DNA of 64,000 bases from Thiothrix sp. (GTDB taxonomy: Bacteria > Pseudomonadota > Gammaproteobacteria > Thiotrichales > Thiotrichaceae), in contig SSFA01000015.1 in assembly GCA_008015155.1 (NCBI GenBank), positions 62,001 through 126,000 on the forward strand, in the 5' to 3' direction. Made by a program: the position numbers and the translations under genes. Position 1 is the stretch's first letter, and every line of letters begins with the position of its first letter. Below are positions 1 through 8,889 of this stretch, piece after piece. The notes beneath the pieces were generated by a model, which made no database searches, had not been told where the DNA came from, and was given only the letters and a program-made list of their open reading frames with translations.

Positions 1-1
1 T

Positions 2-406
2 TTGGCGCGGATGCCAGCCCATTGCCAAGTAGTAGTTCGTGAGCTAGCCGCAGAAAAACGTACCAAAAGTTCAGATTTGAATCGAATTTGTGAGCTAGAG
101 GGTGAAAAACTCTTAACGGCTATTCCCGCAGGTAGTTTGGTTATTGCTCTAGATGTGTTGGGTAAAAGCTGGTCAACTGAGCAATTAGCAGGGCAATTAG
201 ATCAATGGCTGGCTTCAGGGCAGGATGTTGCCTTATTAATCGGTGGGCCAGAAGGCTTATCGAAAGCTTGCTTACAACGTGCTGATTTAAAATGGTCTTT
301 ATCTGCCTTAACTTTTCCGCATCCTTTAGTACGCATCATTGTTGCTGAACAATTATTCCGTGCTTGGAGTATTCTCTCCAATCATCCTTATCATCGTGGA
401 GGCTGA
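2..406 (+). CDS. rlmH: RlmH, 23S rRNA pseudouridine1915 N3-methyltransferase (5' truncated by window edge)
   Basis: This is a SPOUT-class methyltransferase that methylates pseudouridine 1915 in helix 69 of 23S rRNA in assembled 70S ribosomes. The visible part carries the SAM-knot signature LIGGPEG at about residues 79-85 and the C-terminal NHPYHRGG, both typical of the family. About 134 residues are present against about 155 in E. coli, so roughly the first 20 lie upstream of the window; the TTG at position 2 is not the true start. The stop codon directly abuts the maf start, which suggests translational coupling. Identification is secure; only the start is missing. Confidence 0.93.
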   Translation: MARMPAHCQVVVRELAAEKRTKSSDLNRICELEGEKLLTAIPAGSLVIALDVLGKSWSTEQLAGQLDQWLASGQDVALLIGGPEGLSKACLQRADLKWSLSALTFPHPLVRIIVAEQLFRAWSILSNHPYHRGG

Positions 407-985
407 ATGTCTGACACACAATTGATTTTGGCCTCAGCTTCACCACGGCGACGCGAATTGCTGGAGCAAATTGGAATTCGTTATCAAGTCCAAACGGCTG
501 ATATTGATGAAAGCCCTTTGCCTGATGAAGATCCTTATGCTTTAGTGCAGCGATTAGCTAAAGAAAAAGCTCAAGCTATTTGGGACTTGAGCGATAAACG
601 TTTACCCGTCTTAGGGGCGGATACTTTAGGGGTATTAGCAGGGCAATTACTGGTAAAACCGGATGATTTTTTATCAGCACGGCAAATGCTATTATCTATG
701 TCAGGCCGGGCGCACACGATTTACAGTGCAGTCGCTCTCTATCATCAGAAGGCTTGTGAGCTTGCAGTCAGCGAAAGTAAAGTTTGGTTTCGTAGGATTA
801 CTGAAGCTGAAATTGAAGCTTACTGGCAACAAGGCGAACCGCGTGATAAAGCAGGTGCTTATGCCATTCAAGGGATAGGTGCTATTTTTGCTGAGCGTTT
901 AGAAGGCTCTTATTCAGGGGTGATGGGTCTACCTCTATTTGAAACTGCTCAGCTATTAGCCAAAGCGGGTATACGCGTACTATAA
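407..985 (+). CDS. maf: Maf/YhdE family nucleotide pyrophosphatase (dTTP/UTP type)
   Basis: This is a house-cleaning nucleoside triphosphate pyrophosphatase. The YhdE branch hydrolyses dTTP, UTP and their modified forms to monophosphates in the cytoplasm. It has the N-terminal substrate loop LASASPRR (about residues 8-15), the GADT motif near residue 70 and the AYAIQG segment near 150. Its 192 residues are normal for the family. The start follows the rlmH stop with no gap. It resembles YhdE more than YceF, and the neighbouring rng supports this because maf(yhdE)-rng is a conserved gammaproteobacterial pair. Confidence 0.93.
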   Translation: MSDTQLILASASPRRRELLEQIGIRYQVQTADIDESPLPDEDPYALVQRLAKEKAQAIWDLSDKRLPVLGADTLGVLAGQLLVKPDDFLSARQMLLSMSGRAHTIYSAVALYHQKACELAVSESKVWFRRITEAEIEAYWQQGEPRDKAGAYAIQGIGAIFAERLEGSYSGVMGLPLFETAQLLAKAGIRVL

Positions 986-1037
986 GCTAGCGCTTATTAA
1001 AATAAATCTAACTACTTGCGCCATTAGAGAGGAAAGC

Positions 1038-2522
1038 ATGAGTGCAGAGCTGCTGATTAATATCACCCCACAGGAGTCGCGTGTCGCCCTGTTGGAAAAT
1101 GGCGTGCTACAAGAAGTTTTAATTGAGCGCCTTTCTCGCCGTGGGATTGTGGGTAATATCTACAAAGGTCGCGTCTCGCGGGTCTTACCGGGGATGGAAG
1201 CGGCGTTTATTGATATTGGTCTAGATAAATCTGCTTTCTTGCATGCTTCTGATCTAACAGCGCCGCCAATGGAAGATCTCCATACAGAGGATTTGCCTAA
1301 GAAACAACCGACTCCTCAAATCCACGAGGTTTTGCACGAAGGCAAGCAGCTACTCGTTCAAGTCATTAAAGATCCTCTAGGTAGTAAAGGTGCACGCCTA
1401 ACGACCTATATTACCTTACCTTCACGGTTTTTAGTCCTAATGCCAGATAACCAAACCATTGGTATCTCGGGGAAAATTGAGTCGGCGGAAGAGCGTGATC
1501 GCTTAAGAGCTTTAGTGCTCAAAGTTCGCTCTGAATTTGCCGAGCAATTTGGCTTTATCGTGCGCACCGCAGCCGATGGGATTAGTGAAGAAAGCCTACG
1601 CCAAGATATGCAATTTTTGCTGCGATTATGGAGCAGTATTGCGCAAAGCGCCGCAGCTACCTCTCAAGCTAAACTGGTCTATTCGGATTTACCTTTAGTT
1701 TTAAGAGTGTTGCGCGATATGGTGGGTGAGCCGATTCAAAAAGTCTTAATTGATTCGCGCGAAACAGCTATAAAGGTACGAGAGTTTAGCGAGAAATATA
1801 TTCCTGACTTAGCTTCACATATTGAACATTATCCGGGTGAACGCCCGATTTTTGATTTGCACGGGGTAGAAGAGGAAATTCAAAAATCCTTACAACGTAA
1901 AGTGCCTTTAAAGTCTGGCGGCTATTTGATTGTGGATCAGACTGAGGCTATGACTACGATTGATGTCAATACCGGTGGCTTTGTGGGAAGTCGGAATTTA
2001 GAGGAAACCATCTTTCGGACTAATCTCGAAGCAGCACAAGCGATTGCCCGCCAGTTACGCCTACGCAATTTAGGTGGGATTATCATTCTCGATTTCATCG
2101 ATATGATGCAGAGCGATCATAAACAGCAAGTGATAAAAACTTTAGAGAAAGCTCTTGAAAAAGACTATGCCAAAACCTATATCAGTGAGGTATCGCCGCT
2201 AGGCTTAGTCGAAATGACCCGTAAACGGACGCGCGAAAGCTTAGAACATATACTTTGTGAGTCCTGCTCGACCTGTAATGGGCGCGGCTATATTAAGACT
2301 GCTGAAACAGTGTGCTATGAAATTTTCCGCGAGATATTGCGTGCTGTGCGCCAATTTGATGCTAAAGAGCTATTGGTGTTGGCTGCGCAAGAAGTGATTG
2401 ATCGTTTGTTGGATGAAGAATCCGATAGCTTAGCAGAGTTGCAGGAATTTGTGTCAGTAGCAGTGCGTTTACAAGTTGAAGCTTTGTATAACCAAGAGCA
2501 ATTTGATGTCGTTTTGTTGTAA
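1038..2522 (+). CDS. rng: Ribonuclease G
   Basis: This endoribonuclease of the RNase E/G family matures the 5' end of 16S rRNA and cleaves some mRNAs in single-stranded AU-rich regions. It has 494 residues against 489 in E. coli RNase G, with no RNase E-like C-terminal scaffold. An S1 RNA-binding domain spans about residues 37-125. The DNase I-like catalytic region carries the metal-binding aspartates in DVNTGGF (about 310) and DFIDM (about 352). A CESCSTCNGRG Zn-link follows near 408. The ATG at 1038 is preceded by GAGGAAAG. It is probably read on from rlmH-maf. Confidence 0.95.
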   Translation: MSAELLINITPQESRVALLENGVLQEVLIERLSRRGIVGNIYKGRVSRVLPGMEAAFIDIGLDKSAFLHASDLTAPPMEDLHTEDLPKKQPTPQIHEVLHEGKQLLVQVIKDPLGSKGARLTTYITLPSRFLVLMPDNQTIGISGKIESAEERDRLRALVLKVRSEFAEQFGFIVRTAADGISEESLRQDMQFLLRLWSSIAQSAAATSQAKLVYSDLPLVLRVLRDMVGEPIQKVLIDSRETAIKVREFSEKYIPDLASHIEHYPGERPIFDLHGVEEEIQKSLQRKVPLKSGGYLIVDQTEAMTTIDVNTGGFVGSRNLEETIFRTNLEAAQAIARQLRLRNLGGIIILDFIDMMQSDHKQQVIKTLEKALEKDYAKTYISEVSPLGLVEMTRKRTRESLEHILCESCSTCNGRGYIKTAETVCYEIFREILRAVRQFDAKELLVLAAQEVIDRLLDEESDSLAELQEFVSVAVRLQVEALYNQEQFDVVLL

Positions 2523-2525
2523 TAC

Positions 2526-2549
2526 CGCTTACTGACTAACTCAGTAGCG
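2526..2549. terminator. Short inverted repeat downstream of rng
   Basis: TACTGA and TCAGTA face each other across a 5-base loop, extended by CGC/GCG after one bulged base. It lies directly after the rng stop and no T-run follows, so it may be a weak terminator, an mRNA-stabilising hairpin or chance. Confidence 0.25.
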
Positions 2550-2622
2550 TCTGACGTTTGCAGTTAGAGTCGTTATAAAAATCAACGTATACTCAAGCTA
2601 TCAGTTGGACGGGAGCGGAATA

Positions 2623-3438
2623 ATGAAAGCAATTGCTGCTTTACAAATGGCATCAGGCCCACAAGTACAAGCCAATTTAATGGAAGCAGGACGCTTAATT
2701 GCTGAAGCCAAAGCGGCGGGTGCAGGTTTGGCCGTGTTGCCAGAAATGTTCGTGATTATGGGGCAGAATGACCAAGCTCGGGTACAGGTCACTGAGGTTT
2801 ATGGTTTTGGTCCCATGCAAGAAGCCTTAGCACGTTTAGCGCGTCAGCACAAAATCTGGATTCTAGCGGGAACTATTCCACTGCGTTCAGCAGATGAAGG
2901 TCGGCCCTTTGCGGCTTCTTTGCTGTATGACGATCAGGGTCAAGTGGTAGCGCGCTATGATAAAATTCATTTATTTGATGTGACAGTGGGCGAAAACGCT
3001 GAGGTTTATACTGAAAGCGATACCAATATGCCCGGTGCTCAACTGGTGGTTGCCGATACACCTTTCGGCAAGATTGGAATGAGTGTTTGTTATGATTTAC
3101 GTTTTCCTGAGTTATATCGCGAATTAGCCCGACAGGGTGCTGAGATTTTAGTCGTGCCGTCTGCGTTTACAGATGTGACCGGACAGGCTCATTGGGAGGT
3201 CTTATTGCGCGCGCGTGCTATTGAAAATCTCTGTTATGTGATTGCCCCAGCCCAAGGTGGTTATCATGTCAGTGGCCGCACTACCTATGGACATTCTATG
3301 GTTATTGACTATTGGGGGCAGATTCGTGGTCAACTTAACAAAGGTTCTGGCGTGGTACTGATTGAGCCTGATTTAGAAGCTCAACGCGCATTACGCCAAC
3401 GCTTTCCCGTTTTATCACATCGCCGATTGCTGATGTGA
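2623..3438 (+). CDS. Nitrilase-superfamily amidohydrolase (Nit1/Nit2-like, probable deaminated glutathione amidase)
   Basis: This carbon-nitrogen hydrolase shows the complete Glu-Lys-Cys triad: E41 in LPEMF, K113 in YDKIHLF and C156 in SVCYDLRFPELYR. The last motif is typical of the Nit1/NitFhit branch, which in characterised members hydrolyses deaminated glutathione, a side product of transaminases. The ATG at 2623 is preferred over an upstream in-frame TTG at 2605 because GGGAGCGG lies just before it; this gives 271 residues, the normal length. It lies between rng and tldD, the place often held by yhdP, and is probably cotranscribed. The exact substrate is inference. Confidence 0.85.
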   Translation: MKAIAALQMASGPQVQANLMEAGRLIAEAKAAGAGLAVLPEMFVIMGQNDQARVQVTEVYGFGPMQEALARLARQHKIWILAGTIPLRSADEGRPFAASLLYDDQGQVVARYDKIHLFDVTVGENAEVYTESDTNMPGAQLVVADTPFGKIGMSVCYDLRFPELYRELARQGAEILVVPSAFTDVTGQAHWEVLLRARAIENLCYVIAPAQGGYHVSGRTTYGHSMVIDYWGQIRGQLNKGSGVVLIEPDLEAQRALRQRFPVLSHRRLLM

Positions 3439-3458
3439 GATTGAATAAGGACTAAAAT

Positions 3459-4904
3459 ATGCAAGATGCCATGGCTTATGCTCGCGCCGAGTTTCTGACT
3501 CCTAGCGGGTTGAATGAATCTGCTTTAGATAAAGTATTTGCTGAGTTACTGAGCAAGGATACCACGCTTGCAGATTTGTATTTTCAAGCAGCACGCTATG
3601 AGTCTTGGGGCTTAGAAGAGGGTATTGTCAAAAGCGGTAGCTACAGCATTGAACGCGGTGTCGGTGTACGCTCGGTTTGTGGTGAGCAAACTGGTTTTGC
3701 CTATAGCGATGAAATCAGCCTACAAGCACTTTTAGAGTCAGCCCGTGCTGCCCGAGCGATTAGTCGTGCTGGTCAAAGTGCTAAAGTTCAAGCTTGGAAG
3801 GCGCAGATGCCAACGCGACATTTATATGGACTGAGTGATCCGCTCGCTTCCTTAAGTGAGTCGGACAAGATTGATTTATTGCACCGCATGGATACCAAAG
3901 CCCGTGCGGCTAGCCCTTATGTTAAGCAAGTGATGGCAAGCTTAGTTGCGGTGCATGAGATTATTTTGATTGTTGATGAACAAGGGCGAATGACGGCGGA
4001 TGTTCGCCCGTTAGTACGCACCAATGTTTCGGTGATTGTTGAGCGCAATGGTCAAACAGAAAGTGCTTCTTCTGGTGGTGGCGGACGCTTTGATCTAGAT
4101 TATTTTATTAACAATCATCGTGCAGATGAATTTGCTGAAGAGGCCGTACGTCAAGCCTTAGTAAATCTAGATGCACAAGCAGCTCCTGCCGGTGCGATGA
4201 CGGTAGTACTCGGTTCAGGCTGGCCAGGCGTGCTCTTACACGAGGCGATTGGGCACGGCTTAGAAGGTGATTTTAATCGCAAAGGTACCTCGGCTTTTTC
4301 AGGGCGAATCGGCGAGCAAGTCGCTAGTAAGGGTATTACAGTCGTGGATGATGGTACGCTTGAAAAACGTCGTGGTTCTTTGACAGTGGATGATGAAGGG
4401 ACTGAAACTCAATGTACCACTTTGATTGAAGATGGGATTCTCAAAGGCTATATGATGGATCGGCAGAATGCTGCCTTGATGGGTACTCAGTCCACCGGTA
4501 ATGGGCGTCGTCAATCTTATTCGCATTTAACGATGCCACGCATGACTAATACTTATATGCGTGCCGGTGAATATGATCCGGCAGAGATTATTGCTTCAGT
4601 TGAGAAAGGTGTCTATGCGGTGAATTTCTCAGGTGGTCAAGTGGATATCACCTCAGGGAAATTCGTGTTTTCAGCTTCAGAAGCCTATTTAATTGAAAAC
4701 GGTAAAGCAACACGGCCTTTGAAAAATGCCACTCTGATTGGTAATGGCCCTGATGTGCTAACGCGTGTGAGTATGATAGGCAATGACCTTGCTTTAGATA
4801 CAGGGATAGGGGTCTGTGGTAAAGATGGGCAAAGTGTCCCGGTTGGAGTCGGCCAGCCAACTTTGCGTGTTGATGGACTCACAGTAGGCGGCACAGCTGC
4901 TTAA
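3459..4904 (+). CDS. tldD: Metalloprotease TldD
   Basis: TldD forms a heterodimeric zinc protease with TldE/PmbA that digests unfolded peptides. It matures some ribosomally made peptides (microcin B17) and has been tied to degradation of the CcdA antitoxin. The zinc motif HExxxH is visible as [11 protein letters not shown] starting near residue 261. The 481 residues match the E. coli protein. The start at 3459 has AAGGA about 10 bases upstream. The partner pmbA follows 21 bases later. No obvious modified-peptide precursor gene is seen nearby, so a general proteolytic role is likely. Confidence 0.95.
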   Translation: MQDAMAYARAEFLTPSGLNESALDKVFAELLSKDTTLADLYFQAARYESWGLEEGIVKSGSYSIERGVGVRSVCGEQTGFAYSDEISLQALLESARAARAISRAGQSAKVQAWKAQMPTRHLYGLSDPLASLSESDKIDLLHRMDTKARAASPYVKQVMASLVAVHEIILIVDEQGRMTADVRPLVRTNVSVIVERNGQTESASSGGGGRFDLDYFINNHRADEFAEEAVRQALVNLDAQAAPAGAMTVVLGSGWPGVLLHEAIGHGLEGDFNRKGTSAFSGRIGEQVASKGITVVDDGTLEKRRGSLTVDDEGTETQCTTLIEDGILKGYMMDRQNAALMGTQSTGNGRRQSYSHLTMPRMTNTYMRAGEYDPAEIIASVEKGVYAVNFSGGQVDITSGKFVFSASEAYLIENGKATRPLKNATLIGNGPDVLTRVSMIGNDLALDTGIGVCGKDGQSVPVGVGQPTLRVDGLTVGGTAA

Positions 4905-4925
4905 ACCTATAGGAATTAAAAAATT

Positions 4926-6269
4926 ATGATCGAATTAGAAAATCGACAAGCCTTAGGTGCTGAGTTTCAAGAACTAGCAGAGTTCGTCCTAAAGGCCGCC
5001 AAAGAGCGAGGTGCGAGCGCTGCTGAGGTAGGTATTGATAAGGGCACAGGTTTGTCTGTTGAAGTACGCATGGGTAAAGTGGATAAGCTCCAGTATCATC
5101 GTGATCAAGGCGCTAGCCTAACCGTCTACTTTGGGCATAAAAAAGGCTTTGCCTCAAGTGGGGATTTTTCTCGTAAAGCACTTGAAGATACCCTAGATGC
5201 GGCATGTCGGATTGCTCGTTACACGGCCGAAGATGAATTTAATGGTTTAGCTGATCCAGAGTTGATGGCAAAAAATCCACTGGATTTAGATTTGTATCAT
5301 CCTTGGGCTATTAATGCAGATCAAGCCATTGAGCTAGCCCTAGCAGCTGAAGGGACAGCCCGCGCTTATGATGCACGTATCTCCAACAGTGAGGGAGCTA
5401 GCGTCGATAGTTATGCTGGCCTTGGGGTGTATGCGAATTCAAATGGCTTTAATGGCCTCAATAGTAGCACGCGCCACTCTTTGAGCTGCTCAGTGGTGGC
5501 GCAAGAAAATGACGCGATGCAGCGTGATTATTGGTACACAACCTCTTGTGTTGCGGAAGCCTTAGAGTCAGCGGAATCGGTGGGTAAAGAGGCAGCACGT
5601 CGCACAGTACGCCGCTTAGGGAGTAAACCAATCGCGACTTGCGAGGTGCCGGTTTTGTATGCACCTGAATTAGCTCGTGGTCTGATTGGGCATTTAGTTT
5701 CTGCTTTGAGCGGTGCTTCACAATATCGTAAAGCAAGTTTCCTGTTGGATTCTGTAGGCAAGCAAATTTTCCCTGAGTTTTTACAGTTACGTGAATGTCC
5801 GCATATTCCACGTGCATTGGGTAGCCGTACTTGGGATGCAGAAGGGGTGGCTACACAAGAACGTGAGATCATCCTTGATGGGAAGGTACAGGGCTATTTC
5901 TTAGGGAGTTACTCAGCGCGTAAATTAGGTTTAGCGACGACTGGGAATGCAGGGGGTAGTTCTAATTTACTTTTGAGCCACACAGGTGCTTCTTTCCAAG
6001 ATTTATTGCAAGCCATGGGTCGAGGTCTTTTAGTTACTGAATTAATTGGTAGTGGTATTAATATGATTACGGGGGATTACTCACGTGGCGCTGCCGGTTT
6101 TTGGGTAGAAAATGGTGAGCTGCAATATCCAGTGGAAGAAATCACTATCGCGAGTAACTTGAAAGATATGTACCTCGGCATTCAAGGGATCGGCACGGAT
6201 GTTGATCAGCGTGGCAGTATCCAAACAGGTTCTATTCTAGTCAATCGCATGATAGTCGCAGGGCAATAG
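4926..6269 (+). CDS. pmbA: Metalloprotease subunit PmbA/TldE
   Basis: This is the non-catalytic partner of TldD, of the same fold but without the HExxxH zinc motif, and completes the TldD/E tunnel protease. The 447 residues match the family (about 450). Characteristic segments include GASLTVYFGHKKGFASSGD near residues 60-78 and the glycine-rich TTGNAGGSSN near 340. It follows tldD on the same strand, so the two are very likely cotranscribed. In E. coli the two genes are separate loci; adjacency is common in other bacteria. Confidence 0.93.
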   Translation: MIELENRQALGAEFQELAEFVLKAAKERGASAAEVGIDKGTGLSVEVRMGKVDKLQYHRDQGASLTVYFGHKKGFASSGDFSRKALEDTLDAACRIARYTAEDEFNGLADPELMAKNPLDLDLYHPWAINADQAIELALAAEGTARAYDARISNSEGASVDSYAGLGVYANSNGFNGLNSSTRHSLSCSVVAQENDAMQRDYWYTTSCVAEALESAESVGKEAARRTVRRLGSKPIATCEVPVLYAPELARGLIGHLVSALSGASQYRKASFLLDSVGKQIFPEFLQLRECPHIPRALGSRTWDAEGVATQEREIILDGKVQGYFLGSYSARKLGLATTGNAGGSSNLLLSHTGASFQDLLQAMGRGLLVTELIGSGINMITGDYSRGAAGFWVENGELQYPVEEITIASNLKDMYLGIQGIGTDVDQRGSIQTGSILVNRMIVAGQ

Positions 6270-6283
6270 CACCCAGTGTGATT

Positions 6284-6305
6284 AGAGCCAGTCAAAACTG
6301 GCTCT
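6284..6305. terminator. Hairpin between convergent pmbA and the following reverse gene
   Basis: A perfect 9-bp stem (AGAGCCAGT and ACTGGCTCT) closes a CAAA loop in the 50-bp gap between two convergent genes. There is no long T-run, but position and stem suggest a shared transcription end. Confidence 0.45.
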
Positions 6306-6319
6306 GGCCTACAAACTGC

Positions 6320-7495
6320 TTATTCCAATTCAAATTCCTGCTGAATATCAACTTGCATTTGTGGGCTAATGACCTCACTCGCCGCCCCGGTTAACTGAGC
6401 TTGTTCTAATAATTGTTTGGCGGCTGTTCGTAACTGCACAGGATCTGCCTCCAATTTTTTGGCTAAGCGCAAATAATATAAACCGGTTTGCAAATGTCCA
6501 CCTTGGATCGCTTCTTGAGCACGTTCTAGCTGCTTGATGGCTTGTGGATTAGTCGGCAAGCTAGGTTTAGGCGATGTTTGCAGAACCACAGGTGATTGAG
6601 GCGCTAATGAGTTAGCAAGGTTGGCGGTGCTTGGCTTAGCTGTTTCAGGCTCTGCAGCTTGAGCTTCTGCTAAGGTTTTGAGGGGTAAAGCAATCACTGC
6701 CTTAGCCTCTGCTATGGCTTGCACAGAGGGTTCGTCTGCTGGTTTAGTTGCTTCAGTCTCTACAGAAGTAGCTGCTGGCTTAGGATCAACAGCAGCCACT
6801 AAGCTAGTGGTATTGGTATGCGTACTTGGCTTGTCTAGCGTACTGACGGTCATTGGTGGTGAGATTGGTGTCTGTACGGTTTTACTAGGGACTGCCAATT
6901 GATAAACACCTAAGCTACCAGCAGCTACTAAACCCATTCCCCCCAGCAGAGCTAAAGGCAACAAGCGTGATTTCTTCTTCGGTGGTAGCTCAGGTTGCGG
7001 CAGTAAAAGGCGGGTTGATTTTTGTTCTAAGGCTTGCAGCTCAGTTAAAAAGGCAGTACCCAGTAAATGCACATCACCACTGGGTGTCACTAAAAATAGA
7101 GCAGGATCAATACCTTTGGTGATCAAGCCTTGCTTGACCAGCTGCTGAGTAATAGTTAGAGCTTTGTGATGTAAATTAGTCGGCTGACCTTGTAAAATCG
7201 GTAAAACACTTAAAGACCAAGCTTCTGGTGCTTCTAAAATAAAGCAGACTTCAGTATCGGACCAAGCACAATCCAAGACTTTTAATATTGAAGCTTCAGC
7301 TTGATCACCTAAGCTTTGTAAGTGACTAAGGCTCTGTTTTAGGGCGTAATCATTAAGCAATTGCGCAGGCAGATAGTGAATCAGTAAGCGCTGAGTACTA
7401 CCTGCTTGTAGATCACGTCCTAAAAATAGCTCACCGAGGGCGTTTGAAAATAAACGCTCACCTATTTTGTAGCGTTTATGTAGCATACTTTCCAT
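6320..7495 (-). CDS. Membrane protein with degenerate kinase-like N-terminus and Ala/Pro/Thr-rich region
   Basis: I do not recognise a named family. The first 100 residues read like the N-lobe of a Ser/Thr kinase (LHKRYKIGERLFSNALGELFLG resembles a glycine-loop strand and turn, and LEAPEAWSL resembles a hinge). However, no HRD, catalytic Asp or DFG motif is seen, so it would be a pseudokinase at best. A single membrane segment follows near residues 180-203 (LLPLALLGGMGLVAAGSLGVYQLAV region), then about 120 residues rich in Ala, Pro, Thr and Lys. A helical C-terminus (EAIQGGHLQTGLYYLRLAKK) looks like one tetratricopeptide-type repeat. The ATG at 7495 has AGGA 8 bases upstream. Confidence 0.6.
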   Translation of the reverse strand: MESMLHKRYKIGERLFSNALGELFLGRDLQAGSTQRLLIHYLPAQLLNDYALKQSLSHLQSLGDQAEASILKVLDCAWSDTEVCFILEAPEAWSLSVLPILQGQPTNLHHKALTITQQLVKQGLITKGIDPALFLVTPSGDVHLLGTAFLTELQALEQKSTRLLLPQPELPPKKKSRLLPLALLGGMGLVAAGSLGVYQLAVPSKTVQTPISPPMTVSTLDKPSTHTNTTSLVAAVDPKPAATSVETEATKPADEPSVQAIAEAKAVIALPLKTLAEAQAAEPETAKPSTANLANSLAPQSPVVLQTSPKPSLPTNPQAIKQLERAQEAIQGGHLQTGLYYLRLAKKLEADPVQLRTAAKQLLEQAQLTGAASEVISPQMQVDIQQEFELE

Positions 7496-7526
7496 AGGTC
7501 GTTTCCTGCCAATGGCCCTTAATGAT

Positions 7527-8660
7527 TCACTGCTGTTTTTGCAGCGCTTCCACAGTTTTCCAGTGGTTAGTCAAATGCTTATCCATAATGGCATCGTATT
7601 CACCGGAGTCTTGTAAAGCTTTTAAGCCTTTATTCACATTATTCAAGAGAATAGTGGCCTGTGGATGTGTTTTGTGGATGAGTACATGCAAACCTTCGAC
7701 AGAGAGTTCACGTGGTAAAGGTGCTACTTTATCTTGCAAGCCCATTTTTGCTACAGTCTCACGTCCAGTAAAGTCATTCATGGCGACTGCATCCACTTTG
7801 CCGGCCATCAACATCTCAAAGCATTCTTTGACCGATTGAGGCTGCTCCAGTTTGATAAGATTTTTCTTCAGCCATTCGCGGCCTGGGCGTTCTAAATCGT
7901 GAGTAAAATAGCCACTAGGTCTGCACAGGGTATGTCCAATAATGTCATCGTCTTTTTCAAATTTTAATGGCTTATCATTGCGCGTGAACAAGACCTCTAA
8001 CATTTGAAAAATAGGGGTGGAAAATAAGAACTGACAACGCATATGCTCCACATTAGGGCAGCCAGGGTTTAACCAAGGGAAGCCCATATCGTATTTTTTT
8101 TCTTTAATTAACGGGTCAAGATGTGCTGACCAATCATTAATCCAAGTCAGCTTATAGCTAATATTCTGATTTTTGAGCGAAGTTTCTACCAGTTCTGTAA
8201 TCAGCCCACCATTCGGTAAGGATTGATCAGTAAAGGGTTGGTAGTCGCCTGCTGTCAGCAGTTGAACTTCGGTTTTCTTAAGCGTGCTCGCAGCCGTTTC
8301 TGGGCTGGTAGGGGTCGTAGTCTCGGCACTAGTAGCAGTTGTGGTATCCGCTTCAGTACCTTCTAGTGTAGTGCTTGCTGGGGTTTGTTCATCAAGGCAG
8401 GGAATACGTAGCTCTTGCCCAACACGTAAGATAGCAGGGCCATTAGTAAGAGTTTTGGTGTTTGCGTAATAAATGATGCTGTATTTACCCGCATTGCCAT
8501 AGGCACGTTGCGCAATAATGCTTAAACTATCACCTTTAGCTACTTTATAAGGCTGTTTACAGTCTAAATTTTCAGCTTGGGCGAACGATTGTAAGCTGGC
8601 GATCAGCAAAAATGCATATAAAAATAACTGCCTTCCGTACTGTGATAAAAGCATCCACAT
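7527..8660 (-). CDS. LysM domain fused to a family 3 periplasmic solute-binding domain
   Basis: An N-terminal signal peptide (hydrophobic LFLYAFLLIASLQSFAQA) is followed by a LysM motif (YKVAKGDSLSIIAQRAYGN, about residues 43-61), which binds glycan strands of peptidoglycan. A Thr/Ala/Glu-rich linker follows (about 95-130). The rest is a solute-binding domain of the amino-acid-binding (SBP_bac_3) type, from VQLLTAGDYQPFTDQSLPNGGL to the C-terminus. No transporter permease or ATPase is adjacent, so it may be a cell-wall-tethered sensor or scavenging protein; that is inference. It is the upstream neighbour of the kinase-like gene, on the same strand, 31 bases apart. Confidence 0.78.
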   Translation of the reverse strand: MWMLLSQYGRQLFLYAFLLIASLQSFAQAENLDCKQPYKVAKGDSLSIIAQRAYGNAGKYSIIYYANTKTLTNGPAILRVGQELRIPCLDEQTPASTTLEGTEADTTTATSAETTTPTSPETAASTLKKTEVQLLTAGDYQPFTDQSLPNGGLITELVETSLKNQNISYKLTWINDWSAHLDPLIKEKKYDMGFPWLNPGCPNVEHMRCQFLFSTPIFQMLEVLFTRNDKPLKFEKDDDIIGHTLCRPSGYFTHDLERPGREWLKKNLIKLEQPQSVKECFEMLMAGKVDAVAMNDFTGRETVAKMGLQDKVAPLPRELSVEGLHVLIHKTHPQATILLNNVNKGLKALQDSGEYDAIMDKHLTNHWKTVEALQKQQ

Positions 8661-8889
8661 ATAAGACCTCGCAATTTTTTATTAAGTATTTTAATTCTTT
8701 AGCTGAACATTAAATTAATGGTTCATTTAGCCGATATAAACATTCTTGGGGTGAGTGGTCAAGACTGTGACAAAACTTTGTTAAATAAGCTTGTTTTCCC
8801 TACAAAATTTATAGTTGTTACCAAGCGAGCAGACAGAGATAATAGCCGGTCTTTTTTCAATGTCGGCAACACGATTAGGTATGGCTTAG

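Noticed and set aside
2605..2622. TTG start for the nitrilase-family gene
   Set aside because: ATG 2623 has a ribosome site and gives the family's normal N-terminus.
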